DNA of 12,915 bases from Candidatus Woesearchaeota archaeon. GTDB lineage: Archaea; Nanobdellota; Nanobdellia; SCGC-AAA011-G17; JACPNG01. The stretch covers positions 1-12,915 of the forward strand of contig JAGVXQ010000010.1 in assembly GCA_018303705.1 (NCBI GenBank), in the 5' to 3' direction. Positions 1-6,411 of this stretch are shown here, in pieces. The notes under the pieces are model-generated. The model was not told where the DNA came from. It saw only the letters and a list, made by a program, of their open reading frames with translations, and searched no databases. Every line of letters begins with the position of its first letter. Position 1 is the stretch's first letter. The position numbers were made by a program, and so were the translations under genes.

Positions 1-1491
1 ATACCAAGAAGAATCAAAAAACGTGTCCATTGTGTCTGTTTCTCTTTTTGCACCATTGCCGCACTTAGGGCATTTTGCATTTACAAATTTCTTGCTGTTG
101 GCCAAAGGGTTCCCTTTTCCAAACTTTACCTTATTAGGCAACTTTACTGGCAGCTCTTCTAAAGCAACAGGCACAATTCCGCATTTCTCGCAATAAACAA
201 ATGGTATTGGTGTTCCCCAGTATCTTTGCCTTGATATCAGCCAGTCTTTTAGCTTGTAATTAACAGCCCTGTTTCCAATGCCCTTGCTTTCAAGGTATTT
301 TGTTATTTCCTCTATCGCTTCCCTATTGTTTATGCCTGTAAAGTCCCCTGAATCCACAAGCTTGCCATCATCAACATAAGCCCTTGTCATTTTTTCTGCA
401 TTCAATGCATAATCGCTAGGCTCTATAACAACCCTTATCATGATATTATGCTTCTTTGCAAACTCAAAATCTCTCTGGTCATGCGCAGGAACAGCCATAA
501 CCATGCCAGAGCCATAATCTGCAACTACAAAGTTGCCAGCATACACAGGTATTTTTTCATTTGTCATTGGATTTACAGCATAGCTTCCAGTAAACACCCC
601 GCCCTTATCAAGTGTTTCAATGTCTTCTTCGCTGGTGGATTTTATTCTCTTCAAAAACTTATTAACCTCATTTTTCTGTTCTTCCTTTACCAAATCCATC
701 AGTTTTTGGTGCTGTGCAGATACAACCATGAAAGTAACCCCGAATATTGTATCTGGCCTTGTCGTGAATATCTTCCAGTCATTGCCATCTATCCTGAAAT
801 CTATCTCTGTTCCATGGCTCCTGCCAATCCAGTTCTTCTGCATCACCTTTATCCTTTCAGGCCAGTCAAGCTTTTCTATGCAATCCAATAATTCCTCTGC
901 ATAATTTGTAGTCTTGATGAACCATTGCTCAAGGTGCTTAACCTCGACATCAGTGTCAGTATGCCTCCAGCATTTTCCTCCATGCACCTGTTCATTAGCC
1001 AATACAGTATTGCATTTGCCGCAGAAATTGACAGGCGCTTTCTTCCTGTAAACCAAGCCATTCTCATATAATTTTAAAAAGAAATATTGGTTCCACTTGT
1101 AATACTTAGGTAAGTGGGTCATTAATATTCTGCTCCAGTCATAGCTAAGACCCAATAACTTCTGCTGCTTTACGAAGTTCTTTATGGAATCTTCTGTAAA
1201 TTCTCTTGGATGTACATTTGCCTTTATCGCTGCATTTTCTGCAGGCAGCCCAAATGAATCATAACCCATTGGATAGAATACATTAAACCCGTTCATCCTC
1301 TTGAATCTTGCATAAATGTCACCAATTGTATAATTTAATGCATGCCCCATATGCAACCCTGAACCTGAAGGGTATGGAAACATCTCAAGGATATACAACT
1401 TGTTCTTGGCTTTCTTTTCTTTGCATTTAAATGCCTTCTTTTCTTCCCATTCCTTCTGCCATTTCTCTTCCATTTCCTTAAAGTTGTACAT
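1..1491 (-). CDS. leuS: Leucyl-tRNA synthetase, bacterial type (3' end outside window)
   Basis: Charges tRNA-Leu with leucine in the cytoplasm. The frame is open from an ATG at 1491 to the left edge, giving 497 codons of a family that is usually 800-900 residues. Visible landmarks: MFPYPSGSGLHMGH with the class I HIGH-type signature at residues 47-50; GLPAENAAIK near 81-90; a Cys-rich zinc-type module (CGKC at 157-160, then CWRH at 174-177); the CP1 editing domain starting with TTRPDT near 243-248; the editing-site motif MAVPAHDQRDFEFA; and, at the very edge, TMDTFFDSSWY. The KMSKS loop and tRNA-binding C-terminus lie outside. These motif versions match the bacterial form of LeuRS, not the usual archaeal/eukaryotic form. 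The start is supported by homology (MYNFKEMEEKWQ) and by a TATA-like box 26-27 nt upstream, which implies a leaderless transcript. Confidence 0.96.
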   Translation of the reverse strand, partial: MYNFKEMEEKWQKEWEEKKAFKCKEKKAKNKLYILEMFPYPSGSGLHMGHALNYTIGDIYARFKRMNGFNVFYPMGYDSFGLPAENAAIKANVHPREFTEDSIKNFVKQQKLLGLSYDWSRILMTHLPKYYKWNQYFFLKLYENGLVYRKKAPVNFCGKCNTVLANEQVHGGKCWRHTDTDVEVKHLEQWFIKTTNYAEELLDCIEKLDWPERIKVMQKNWIGRSHGTEIDFRIDGNDWKIFTTRPDTIFGVTFMVVSAQHQKLMDLVKEEQKNEVNKFLKRIKSTSEEDIETLDKGGVFTGSYAVNPMTNEKIPVYAGNFVVADYGSGMVMAVPAHDQRDFEFAKKHNIMIRVVIEPSDYALNAEKMTRAYVDDGKLVDSGDFTGINNREAIEEITKYLESKGIGNRAVNYKLKDWLISRQRYWGTPIPFVYCEKCGIVPVALEELPVKLPNKVKFGKGNPLANSKKFVNAKCPKCGNGAKRETDTMDTFFDSSWY

Positions 1492-1512
1492 GGCAAAGAG
1501 CAATTCATAGAA

Positions 1513-1521
1513 ATTTAAAAG
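1513..1521 (-). promoter_or_regulatory. TATA-like box of leuS, possibly shared by the divergent gene
   Basis: On the minus strand this reads CTTTTAAAT, centred about 26-27 nt upstream of the leuS ATG at 1491, which is the spacing of an archaeal leaderless promoter. The core TTTAAAA is nearly symmetric. Read on the plus strand it sits 26 nt upstream of a GTG at 1543 that is in frame with the divergent gene, so one box could serve both directions. Confidence 0.6.
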
Positions 1522-1530
1522 GTTTGCTAA

Positions 1531-2109
1531 ATGGTTTTTTATGTGCGATGTCCAGCAGTATTCACCAAAAAACATATAATATTGTTCTGTCTAGCCATCC
1601 TAATGATGCAACCAACATATTCTGATTACTGCAAAGCCGAGCTTGCAATGGACTATAATGCATTAGAACCAAACCCTCTCCAGAAAACAAGCTTTGCAAA
1701 AAAAGGCCATGGGTCTGGCATCGATGTCTGCCTCCAAGACCTAGTCTCAAAAGAAAATCCAAGGTTCTCATCGCACATCTGCATATACCTTAGAGGCTAT
1801 CGCTCAGATATATCTCCTTACCTCAATGGCCTATTGTCAATTAGAAGTACAGAACTTGAAACAGTGCCACTAGACCGGTTAAAAGCGATAGTTGACAAAT
1901 CATTTAGGGAAAATGGCTTGTTTGAAGAACCTTGCATCGAAAGTGTCAGCAACATAAACCTCTCAAGTCTTGGCGTGTATGCAATCAGAACAAGAACAGG
2001 AGCAAAACAGCAGAGAAGATATTTAGAAATACATTTAACACTAAATCAGCAGGCCTCTACAATGATAAGCCAGTCACAAAAAGCCAGTTGTCATGGGCAG
2101 ACATCATAA
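1531..2109 (+). CDS. Unrecognised protein; 3' part probably out of frame (frameshift with the phosphatase?)
   Basis: I do not recognise this protein. Up to about position 1975 the frame reads as plausible coding sequence: a short hydrophobic stretch (HIILFCLAILMMQPTYS, residues 15-31) and then a mixed soluble region ending with PLDRLKAIVDKSFRENGLF and SVSNINLSSLGV. After that the translation becomes Gln/Thr/Ser-rich and unconvincing (AIRTRTGAKQQRR), exactly where the phosphatase signature appears in another frame. A single extra base near 1978 would join the frames as SLGVLCNQNKNRSK, a normal start for a phosphatase beta strand and P-loop. So the real product may be an N-terminal region fused to the phosphatase, broken by a frameshift or an assembly error. 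The start is uncertain: ATG 1531, or GTG 1543, which fits the TATA spacing better. Confidence 0.4.
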   Translation: MVFYVRCPAVFTKKHIILFCLAILMMQPTYSDYCKAELAMDYNALEPNPLQKTSFAKKGHGSGIDVCLQDLVSKENPRFSSHICIYLRGYRSDISPYLNGLLSIRSTELETVPLDRLKAIVDKSFRENGLFEEPCIESVSNINLSSLGVYAIRTRTGAKQQRRYLEIHLTLNQQASTMISQSQKASCHGQTS

Positions 2110-2276
2110 TTGTTATGGAAGATTCTCAAAGGAAGGAAATAGCAAGGCGTTTCCCTGTGCAATACATTAAGAAAAGATTGCTTTCATTGGACATACCTGA
2201 TATATATGGCTATAACCAGCCAGAGCTTATAACCCTCCTAAAACAAAAAGTAAATAGTTTGCTAGCCACTCATTGA
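1932..2276 (+). CDS. Small protein-tyrosine-phosphatase, low-molecular-weight-like (COG4551-type)
   Basis: A predicted cytoplasmic phosphatase acting on phosphotyrosine, or possibly phosphoarginine or another phosphoester. The P-loop is CNQNKNRS (Cys17, Arg23), a C-X5-R-S motif with the nucleophilic cysteine and phosphate-binding arginine. It is followed by TAEKIF, then SAG, then LSWADIIIVME, and near the C-terminus SLDIPD (Asp87 and Asp90), where this family places its catalytic acid, then YGYNQPEL. The total of 114 residues is close to the roughly 105 usual for the short family. The 16 residues before the P-loop cysteine (MHRKCQQHKPLKSWRV) do not look like the usual short hydrophobic first strand, and no good ribosome site precedes ATG 1932. 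The true N-terminus therefore probably lies in the overlapping upstream frame. Its 3' end overlaps the convergent small gene by 50 nt. Confidence 0.72.
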   Translation: MHRKCQQHKPLKSWRVCNQNKNRSKTAEKIFRNTFNTKSAGLYNDKPVTKSQLSWADIIIVMEDSQRKEIARRFPVQYIKKRLLSLDIPDIYGYNQPELITLLKQKVNSLLATH

Positions 2277-2427
2277 ACTGCTTCACCGCATCTGCTTTTT
2301 TCCTAAATATCCTTGTTTCAGGCGCAGCCATGCTTGTTATTCTTCTAGTTACCTTATAGATATTTCCATAGCTGTTCTCAAGCTCTATAAAAGAAACTTC
2401 TACCTTCTTGTTATTGTCATCGCCCAT
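2227..2427 (-). CDS. Small unrecognised protein, third gene of the lamin-tail operon
   Basis: A 66-residue protein I cannot assign. It starts MGDDNNKKVEVSFIELEN, has no signal peptide, contains RIFRKKADAVKQFNEWLA, which looks like an amphipathic helix, and ends NYLLFVLGGL. Its start codon overlaps the stop of the upstream gene (TAATG, sharing one A). The GGGGGTTGA just before, encoded by the last codons of the upstream gene, resembles a ribosome site. This arrangement points to translational coupling and supports a real gene. The last 50 nt overlap the 3' end of the convergent phosphatase gene, so the C-terminal residues are less certain. A cytoplasmic partner of the membrane-anchored protein encoded just upstream is conceivable but unproven. 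Confidence 0.6.
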   Translation of the reverse strand: MGDDNNKKVEVSFIELENSYGNIYKVTRRITSMAAPETRIFRKKADAVKQFNEWLANYLLFVLGGL

Positions 2428-2975
2428 TACTTCAACCCCCTAAAAAACATATAGTAAAACAAGCGATCTCTTATTCCCTCTCTTATAGATTCTATGAACT
2501 TGTTCTTGTAAAACAGCAGAAATAACACGGCTACAACAAGCATTGCAATGGCAGCATACTCCCAATATCCTTTTTCATCATTATCAAATCCATAAAAAGC
2601 ACCTGTAATTTCATTCCCGTTTTCAACACCATTAGGTTTCACAGAATATTTTATTCCGATCCCATTTTCAAGCCTTAGGCTGTCTAGATTTTCAATGTGC
2701 TCCTTCACGTAGATTATGCCCTCCCTGCTGTTTGAATTGTTTATGGCAGCATAAACTGTTTTCTTGCCCTTTGCTTCCAATGAGAATTCCTTGTCAGAAA
2801 TGACAATACCATCACCGGCACTTATCCTAAATTTTGTCTCAAATTCATTCGTGTTTATTACTATAAATTCGCTTTGCTTGCCCTCATTCAGCTCTAGAAC
2901 TGGAGGCGTTACTGCTATACCCTGAGCTACATCAAAAAATATTAAAAAAATAAAAAGAAAAACAGGCCCTTTCAT
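2427..2975 (-). CDS. Secreted Ig-like protein with C-terminal membrane anchor
   Basis: A predicted cell-surface protein of 182 residues. It begins with a signal peptide (MKGPVFLFIFLIFFDVAQG), followed by IAVTPPVLELNEG and a roughly 100-residue beta-rich region typical of archaeal Ig-like or surface domains. A transmembrane helix follows (AAIAMLVVAVLFLLFY), then a basic tail, so the bulk faces outside. I place the start at ATG 2975 rather than the in-frame ATG at 2993. The 2975 ATG lies one nt after the upstream stop (TAA G ATG), has GAGG about 7 nt upstream, and starts the signal peptide directly. It is the second gene of a coupled operon with the lamin-tail protein, suggesting the two act together at the surface. 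No enzymatic motif is seen. Confidence 0.8.
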   Translation of the reverse strand: MKGPVFLFIFLIFFDVAQGIAVTPPVLELNEGKQSEFIVINTNEFETKFRISAGDGIVISDKEFSLEAKGKKTVYAAINNSNSREGIIYVKEHIENLDSLRLENGIGIKYSVKPNGVENGNEITGAFYGFDNDEKGYWEYAAIAMLVVAVLFLLFYKNKFIESIREGIRDRLFYYMFFRGLK

Positions 2976-2976
2976 C

Positions 2977-4221
2977 TTATCCCTCAATCGCATTCAAACT
3001 TACAACCCCATAATACATGTTAGGGTTTGCATTTCCAGGCACATTTATTTTGAAATATACCTGCTTGTTGCTGTTCGCCCCTGAAGCAAGGTTCAAGTCA
3101 ACATTTACAGGTGCCTTTGAAAGCGAAAAATAGTTGCTTGCAGTTTTCATTTGCATGCTTGACGCATCAATTACATCCTGGCCATTCGTCAGGTCAGTGG
3201 CTGACGCGCTCATATCAATCGCAACATTGCCTGCGTTCTTCAATGTAACAGCCTTCTCGTTTGAAGACATCCCGGAAACAACACTCCCAAAATTCAGCTC
3301 ATCTGCATCAAACACCGATGATATCAAAGGTAAATACTCAAAGTCTACCATCTTGTATATGGTTTTCTTGTTCTGGTCAGTCACAGAAACATTTATTGTG
3401 TAATTTCTGGCCATGTCATAAAATTGCATGTTAAGGTTCCCTCCGAATATCTTGTATGTCCCATTGCCGCCCTGCTGTACCATCTGCACCTTATTACCAT
3501 TGAGCTCTGCATAAACAATGACCTCTTGCTGTGAATTTACATCAGCGCTTACTTCGATCTGCCTCACATTGTTTGCAACAGGAAGTATTTGGTGTCCGCC
3601 TTTGCTTGAATCATCTGGCAAACCCACATCTACTATCTCTGTTGTTGTTCCTATAACTTGCAGGCTTATTAGTATCCCATTGTTGTTCTTGTTCTTTCCA
3701 GGAGTTCCACCGTCAAAAATGCTCTCTGCCCAGTTTTCCCTTACATTCTCTCCATTCAGGTTTATCTTGTATATGCTCTTGCCATTGTCCTTCCCTCCCC
3801 ACGAACTTGAATAATTCACAGAATCTGCATAGACATCAGACGATACCTCTATGAAATCATCATCAGTCAAGGAAAAGCTTCCATCAACAGCCATGTAATC
3901 TCCATCAGCGCTGCTCCACATGCCATCACCATTGCCATAATATGCTTCAAAGCTCTCAATATCATCATCAGTTCCGTCAACTAGCTCTCTTGCTACAATA
4001 ATATATCCTCCAGGGCTTATTATAATGTCATCAAAATTGCTTCCATCAAGCTTCCAGCCGCTCAAGTCAACAGCACTCGCTCCAGTGTTGTATATTTCAA
4101 CCCATTCAATATCAGTATCAGAGCCCTGGTTAGGGTTGTACATTATCTCGCTTATTACCACATTCGCATTTGCAGCGCTTAATGCCGCTAAAAATACAAA
4201 AATCAATTGAAATGCTTTCAT
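2977..4221 (-). CDS. Secreted lamin-tail-domain (LTD) protein
   Basis: A predicted extracellular protein of 414 residues. It has a signal peptide (MKAFQLIFVFLAALSAANA) and then an LTD fold that starts at once: VVISEIMYNPN, IEWVEIYNTG, VDLSGWKLDG, SPGGYIIVA, ending in the typical DGGTPGKNKNN near residue 180. The second half is beta-rich, with motifs of cell-surface Ig-like domains (LKNAGNVAIDMSASATDL, YFKINVPGN). Extracellular LTDs in prokaryotes are associated with surface proteins and secreted nucleases; no nuclease motif is visible here. The start is ATG 4221, preceded at good spacing by a near-perfect ribosome site, GGAGGTG; an ATG at 4236 overlaps that site and is rejected. It is the first gene of a three-gene operon, with downstream gene spacings of 1 nt and a 1-nt overlap. 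Confidence 0.85.
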   Translation of the reverse strand: MKAFQLIFVFLAALSAANANVVISEIMYNPNQGSDTDIEWVEIYNTGASAVDLSGWKLDGSNFDDIIISPGGYIIVARELVDGTDDDIESFEAYYGNGDGMWSSADGDYMAVDGSFSLTDDDFIEVSSDVYADSVNYSSSWGGKDNGKSIYKINLNGENVRENWAESIFDGGTPGKNKNNNGILISLQVIGTTTEIVDVGLPDDSSKGGHQILPVANNVRQIEVSADVNSQQEVIVYAELNGNKVQMVQQGGNGTYKIFGGNLNMQFYDMARNYTINVSVTDQNKKTIYKMVDFEYLPLISSVFDADELNFGSVVSGMSSNEKAVTLKNAGNVAIDMSASATDLTNGQDVIDASSMQMKTASNYFSLSKAPVNVDLNLASGANSNKQVYFKINVPGNANPNMYYGVVSLNAIEG

Positions 4222-4263
4222 AAAATCCACCTCCAAATTTTTTTCCAGTGACCCATGGAATGT

Positions 4264-4274
4264 TTTTTAATAAG
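4264..4274 (-). promoter_or_regulatory. Probable TATA box and ribosome-site leader of the lamin-tail operon
   Basis: The minus strand reads CTTATTAAAAA here, about 48 nt upstream of ATG 4221. That would place transcription start near 4243 and leave a short leader containing GGAGGTG. This contrasts with the leaderless genes in the window. Confidence 0.4.
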
Positions 4275-4387
4275 CCTTGCAAGAAAAAACCGAATGTATT
4301 TTGTGGCCTGCGAAAAATTATCATTGAAAGTGTAATCATTTCGCTTTATGTATGAGATTTCGAAAAGCTTCCAGCAATATAAAAAGC

Positions 4388-4394
4388 TTTAAAA
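4388..4394 (+). promoter_or_regulatory. TATA box of the helicase gene (leaderless)
   Basis: TTTAAAA within AGCTTTAAAAGG is centred 27 nt upstream of ATG 4418. This spacing predicts a transcript starting at or next to the start codon and decides against the upstream in-frame ATG at 4352, which lies before the promoter. Confidence 0.6.
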
Positions 4395-4417
4395 GGCATA
4401 ATTACAAAAAGATAGTC

Positions 4418-5626
4418 ATGAACGTGAAAGGTATTAAATTACAGGCAGAACTTGAGAAGGCAATTTTTGATCTTGGTTTCTCAGAATTCACAGAAATTCA
4501 GGAAAAGGCCATACCATTGATACAGCAAGGCCATGATGTAATCGGCCAGTCTTACACAGGCTCAGGCAAGACAGTTGCATTCGGTTTTCCTGCACTGGAA
4601 AAAGTAATTCGTGGAAATGGTATACAGCTCATAATTCTGGTCCCAACCAGGGAGCTTTGCAACCAGGTTTCAAAGGAAATGCAGAGATTTTCAAAATATA
4701 AGCAATTGAAAATCATAAGCGTATATGGTGGAGTATCAATAAACAACCAAATAGACCTTCTTAGGCATGGCGATGTTGTCATAGCCACCCCTGGCCGCAT
4801 GCTTGATCACATAAACCGAAATACAATAAATCTCTCAAGGGTAAAAATACTCATTCTCGATGAGGCAGACAAGATGTTTGAGATGGGCTTCGTAGATGAC
4901 ATTAAAAGAATAATATCATTTGTCCCAAAAGAAAGGCAAACATTGCTGTTTTCCGCAACAATGTCCCAGGATGTCTATGACATAGTCCATCATTATATGC
5001 GCAATCCTGTAAAGGTAAAAATGCAAAGTTATGTTGACAAAAACCAGTTGGTGCAGCATTATTACAATATACCATTAAATGAAAAATTCTCATTGCTTGT
5101 CTATTTGCTAAAGCATGAGTCCTCTGGCCTGAGCCTAGTGTTTTGTGCAACAAGAAGTATTGTTGATGACATAAGCAACAATCTAAGGAAGCAAGGCCTT
5201 AATGTTCAGTCGTTGCACGGCGGCTTGTCCCAGAACAGGAGAAATCATGTCATGGAAGCATTCCATAACCACAAGCTTGATGTCCTTATAGCAAGCGATG
5301 TTGCTGCTCGCGGCCTTGACATAAAAGACGTTAGCCTTGTTGTCAATTATGACATACCCAAGACTTCAAAGGAATATGTCCATAGGATTGGAAGAACAGC
5401 ACGTGCAGGAAGCAAAGGCAAAGTAGTTTCATTGCTTTCTCCTCAAGACCATGATAATTTCAGAAGAGTCCTAGAAGACCGCTCTTTGCTCGTTTCAAGG
5501 ATTGAAGTCCCTAAATTTGAGCGAGTATTCTTCGCTAGGAACAGGCAAAGGCATGTTGGGAGATTCAGGCAGAACAACAGATTCGAACATAGGGCTAACA
5601 GGCCTAGCCCTTTCAGGCGTTTCTGA
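4418..5626 (+). CDS. DEAD-box ATP-dependent RNA helicase
   Basis: Unwinds RNA duplexes using ATP; likely roles are ribosome assembly or mRNA turnover. From ATG 4418 the product has 402 residues, a full two-RecA-domain core. Motifs in order: Q motif GFSEFTEIQ (20-28), motif I SYTGSGKT (45-52), Ia PTREL (76-80), GG (104-105), Ib TPGR (124-127), II DEAD (148-151), III SAT (179-181), IV LVFC (240-243), V SDVAARGLD (293-301), VI HRIGRTAR (322-329). The tail from about 365 is rich in Arg, Asn and Phe (ARNRQRHVGRFRQNNRF) and should bind RNA non-specifically; there is no separate DbpA-type RNA-binding domain. Motif I begins with Ser-Tyr instead of the usual Ala-Gln/Lys, a mild variation. All catalytic residues are present. 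Specific RNA targets cannot be read from the sequence. Confidence 0.95.
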   Translation: MNVKGIKLQAELEKAIFDLGFSEFTEIQEKAIPLIQQGHDVIGQSYTGSGKTVAFGFPALEKVIRGNGIQLIILVPTRELCNQVSKEMQRFSKYKQLKIISVYGGVSINNQIDLLRHGDVVIATPGRMLDHINRNTINLSRVKILILDEADKMFEMGFVDDIKRIISFVPKERQTLLFSATMSQDVYDIVHHYMRNPVKVKMQSYVDKNQLVQHYYNIPLNEKFSLLVYLLKHESSGLSLVFCATRSIVDDISNNLRKQGLNVQSLHGGLSQNRRNHVMEAFHNHKLDVLIASDVAARGLDIKDVSLVVNYDIPKTSKEYVHRIGRTARAGSKGKVVSLLSPQDHDNFRRVLEDRSLLVSRIEVPKFERVFFARNRQRHVGRFRQNNRFEHRANRPSPFRRF

Positions 5627-5649
5627 TTTGTTCTGTTTATGGGCCATTG

Positions 5650-5700
5650 CTAACGAACCTATTGCTTAATGCTATGTATATCCAACTTTTCGTTAGTTTT
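5650..5700 (+). terminator. Possible stem-loop and T-run after the helicase gene
   Basis: CTAACGAA (5650-5657) and TTCGTTAG (5689-5696) are perfect 8-nt complements followed by TTTT. They could form a hairpin in the 3' untranslated region of the helicase mRNA. The 31-nt loop is long, and archaeal termination relies mainly on T-runs, so this is tentative. TTTATTAAT just downstream (5698-5706) is a candidate TATA box for the tRNA-Arg gene at 5733. Confidence 0.3.
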
Positions 5701-5732
5701 ATTAATGCATATCAATCCAATTTTAGCTAAAA

Positions 5733-5831
5733 GGACCTGTAGCCTAGCCTGGATAAGGCGACAGCCTTCTAAGCTGAGGCATTTAAAAGATGTCGCTTAT
5801 TAGAGCGTGGGTTCAAATCCCACCAGGTCCA
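5733..5831 (+). tRNA. tRNA-Arg(UCU) with a 24-nt intron
   Basis: Reads AGA codons. The acceptor stem GGACCTG pairs fully with CAGGTCC (5824-5830), discriminator A5831, no encoded CCA. D-arm GCCT/AGGC has the GG pair and A20, an arginine identity base. Anticodon loop CTTCTAA (5766-5772) gives anticodon UCU. T-arm GTGGG-TTCAAAT-CCCAC. Without splicing, 29 nt separate the 3' half of the anticodon stem from the T-stem and pair 27-43 is A-A. Removing 5777-5800 gives GCTGT (39-43), fully pairing with ACAGC, and a standard 5-nt variable loop AGAGC. The mature tRNA is 75 nt. Confidence 0.95.
5777..5800 (+). other. Archaeal tRNA intron at non-canonical position 42/43
   Basis: A complete bulge-helix-bulge fold is visible. 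The central 4-bp helix is AAGC (5771-5774) with GCTT (5795-5798). The 3-nt bulges are TGA (5775-5777) and ATT (5799-5801), each cut after its second base. The inner helix is GGCAT (5778-5782) with ATGTC (5790-5794), containing one G-U pair and closing a 7-nt loop. The outer helix is TTCT (5767-5770) with AGAG (5802-5805), containing one G-U pair. The predicted cuts restore a perfect anticodon stem. Most archaeal tRNA introns sit at 37/38; this one interrupts the anticodon stem. Confidence 0.88.
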
Positions 5832-5859
5832 CTTAAGAATTAGCTATCCAAAAAATTAT

Positions 5860-5931
5860 GCGCCGATAGCCAAGCGGTAAGGCATGAGGCTGCAACCCTC
5901 AGATGCGCAGGTTCGAATCCTGCTCGGCGCT
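5860..5931 (+). tRNA. tRNA-Cys(GCA), 3' end used as an integration site
   Basis: Reads UGC/UGU codons. Acceptor GCGCCGA pairs with TCGGCGC (5924-5930); discriminator U5931 is the cysteine identity base. D-arm GCC/GGC with GG; anticodon stem TGAGG/CCTCA around CTGCAAC, anticodon GCA; variable GATGC; T-arm GCAGG-TTCGAAT-CCTGC. There is no intron and no encoded CCA (TTATACC follows). The last 17 nt (5915-5931) recur exactly at 7623-7639, so the current 3' end was probably supplied by an integrated element, while the original end lies downstream. The cloverleaf remains intact, as expected for such integrations. Confidence 0.95.
5915..5931 (+). repeat. Left attachment core (within tRNA-Cys)
   Basis: GAATCCTGCTCGGCGCT, identical to 7623-7639. 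It covers part of the T-loop, the 3' side of the T-stem, the 3' acceptor strand and the discriminator base. Confidence 0.85.
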
Positions 5932-5936
5932 TATAC

Positions 5937-5948
5937 CTTCTAGTTCGA
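5937..5948 (+). repeat. Left 12-bp inverted repeat of the element
   Basis: CTTCTAGTTCGA, the exact reverse complement of 7608-7619. It lies 5 nt inside the left core, a likely recombinase-binding site. Confidence 0.65.
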
Positions 5949-6270
5949 GTCGCATTATTTTTAGGTTATATCCTTCTTTCTTAATATAAATCAAAAAACC
6001 ATATTTTCTATATTATTTATATTATTACTATTTAAGAAATGATTTTATTTGGGTTATGAACCCATTTTAAATTATTTACTTTATAACACTTTTGACATGA
6101 ATAAAAAAAGGTCGAAGAAAATGGGTATTAATTTTTATTAATGTATTAGACTTAAAACTTAGTCTCTACTGGTTAGTTAAATTCTGAAAAATAACATTTA
6201 AATAAAGATAATACTTATATATTGGTAAATTATATAATAATTATATAATAACTTAAAAAAGTGGTAAGGT
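5949..6270. other. Left arm of the element, non-coding
   Basis: I see no convincing gene here. The stretch is extremely AT-rich. It contains an inverted copy of the right-arm motif (ATATTATTTATATT, 6010-6023, one mismatch), a short perfect hairpin TGGGTTATGAACCCA (6050-6064) and a smaller inverted pair AGACT/AGTCT (6148-6152 and 6161-6165). A perfect tandem pair of the 11-mer ATTATATAATA (6229-6250) overlaps the promoter of the next frame. It is probably a control, integration or replication region. Confidence 0.5.
6229..6250 (+). promoter_or_regulatory. Duplicated TATA region before the 46-codon frame
   Basis: Two exact adjacent copies of ATTATATAATA. The TATATAA core of the second copy (6242-6248) is centred 26 nt upstream of ATG 6271, predicting a leaderless transcript. 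Confidence 0.45.
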
Positions 6271-6411
6271 ATGCAAAAAAAGGAGATTAATTATTCAATT
6301 TTTGACTATTGGACTAATTTAGTTCTAACAACAGAAACATTTAAAAAGAACTTACCTTACCTTAATTGTATAAACTTTAGAGTGGTGTCAAATGAAACAA
6401 GCTGTTTGTGA
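6271..6411 (+). CDS. Small unrecognised protein of the element (46 residues)
   Basis: Begins MQKKEINYSIFDYWTNLVL and ends VVSNETSCL. I recognise no family. Three things support it: a TATA box at leaderless spacing, a continuous frame in very AT-rich DNA where stops are frequent, and a 20-nt overlap with the start of the following 90-codon gene, which is a compact operon layout. It has neither a signal peptide nor a clear membrane helix. An alternative is a leader frame whose translation controls the downstream gene, since the downstream ATG at 6392 lies inside its last codons. Confidence 0.4.
   Translation: MQKKEINYSIFDYWTNLVLTTETFKKNLPYLNCINFRVVSNETSCL

Noticed and set aside
448..904. Plus-strand open frames inside leuS
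   Set aside because: They lie antisense to a strongly conserved synthetase frame and their translations resemble no protein.
2976..2993. Start of the Ig-like protein at ATG 2993
   Set aside because: It adds six charged residues before the signal peptide; ATG 2975 has a ribosome site and follows the upstream stop by one nt.
4352..4417. N-terminal extension of the helicase from ATG 4352
   Set aside because: It would start upstream of the TATA box at 4388-4394 and adds a basic stretch not needed for the fold; ATG 4418 has leaderless spacing.
5733..5831. tRNA with a long variable arm (Ser/Leu type)
   Set aside because: The anticodon is UCU and the D-loop fits arginine. The extra bases form a precise bulge-helix-bulge intron whose removal gives a normal 5-nt variable loop.
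6098..6139. Short frame MNKKRSKKMGINFY in the left arm
   Set aside because: It has fourteen codons and no ribosome site or well-placed TATA box; chance in AT-rich DNA is enough to explain it.
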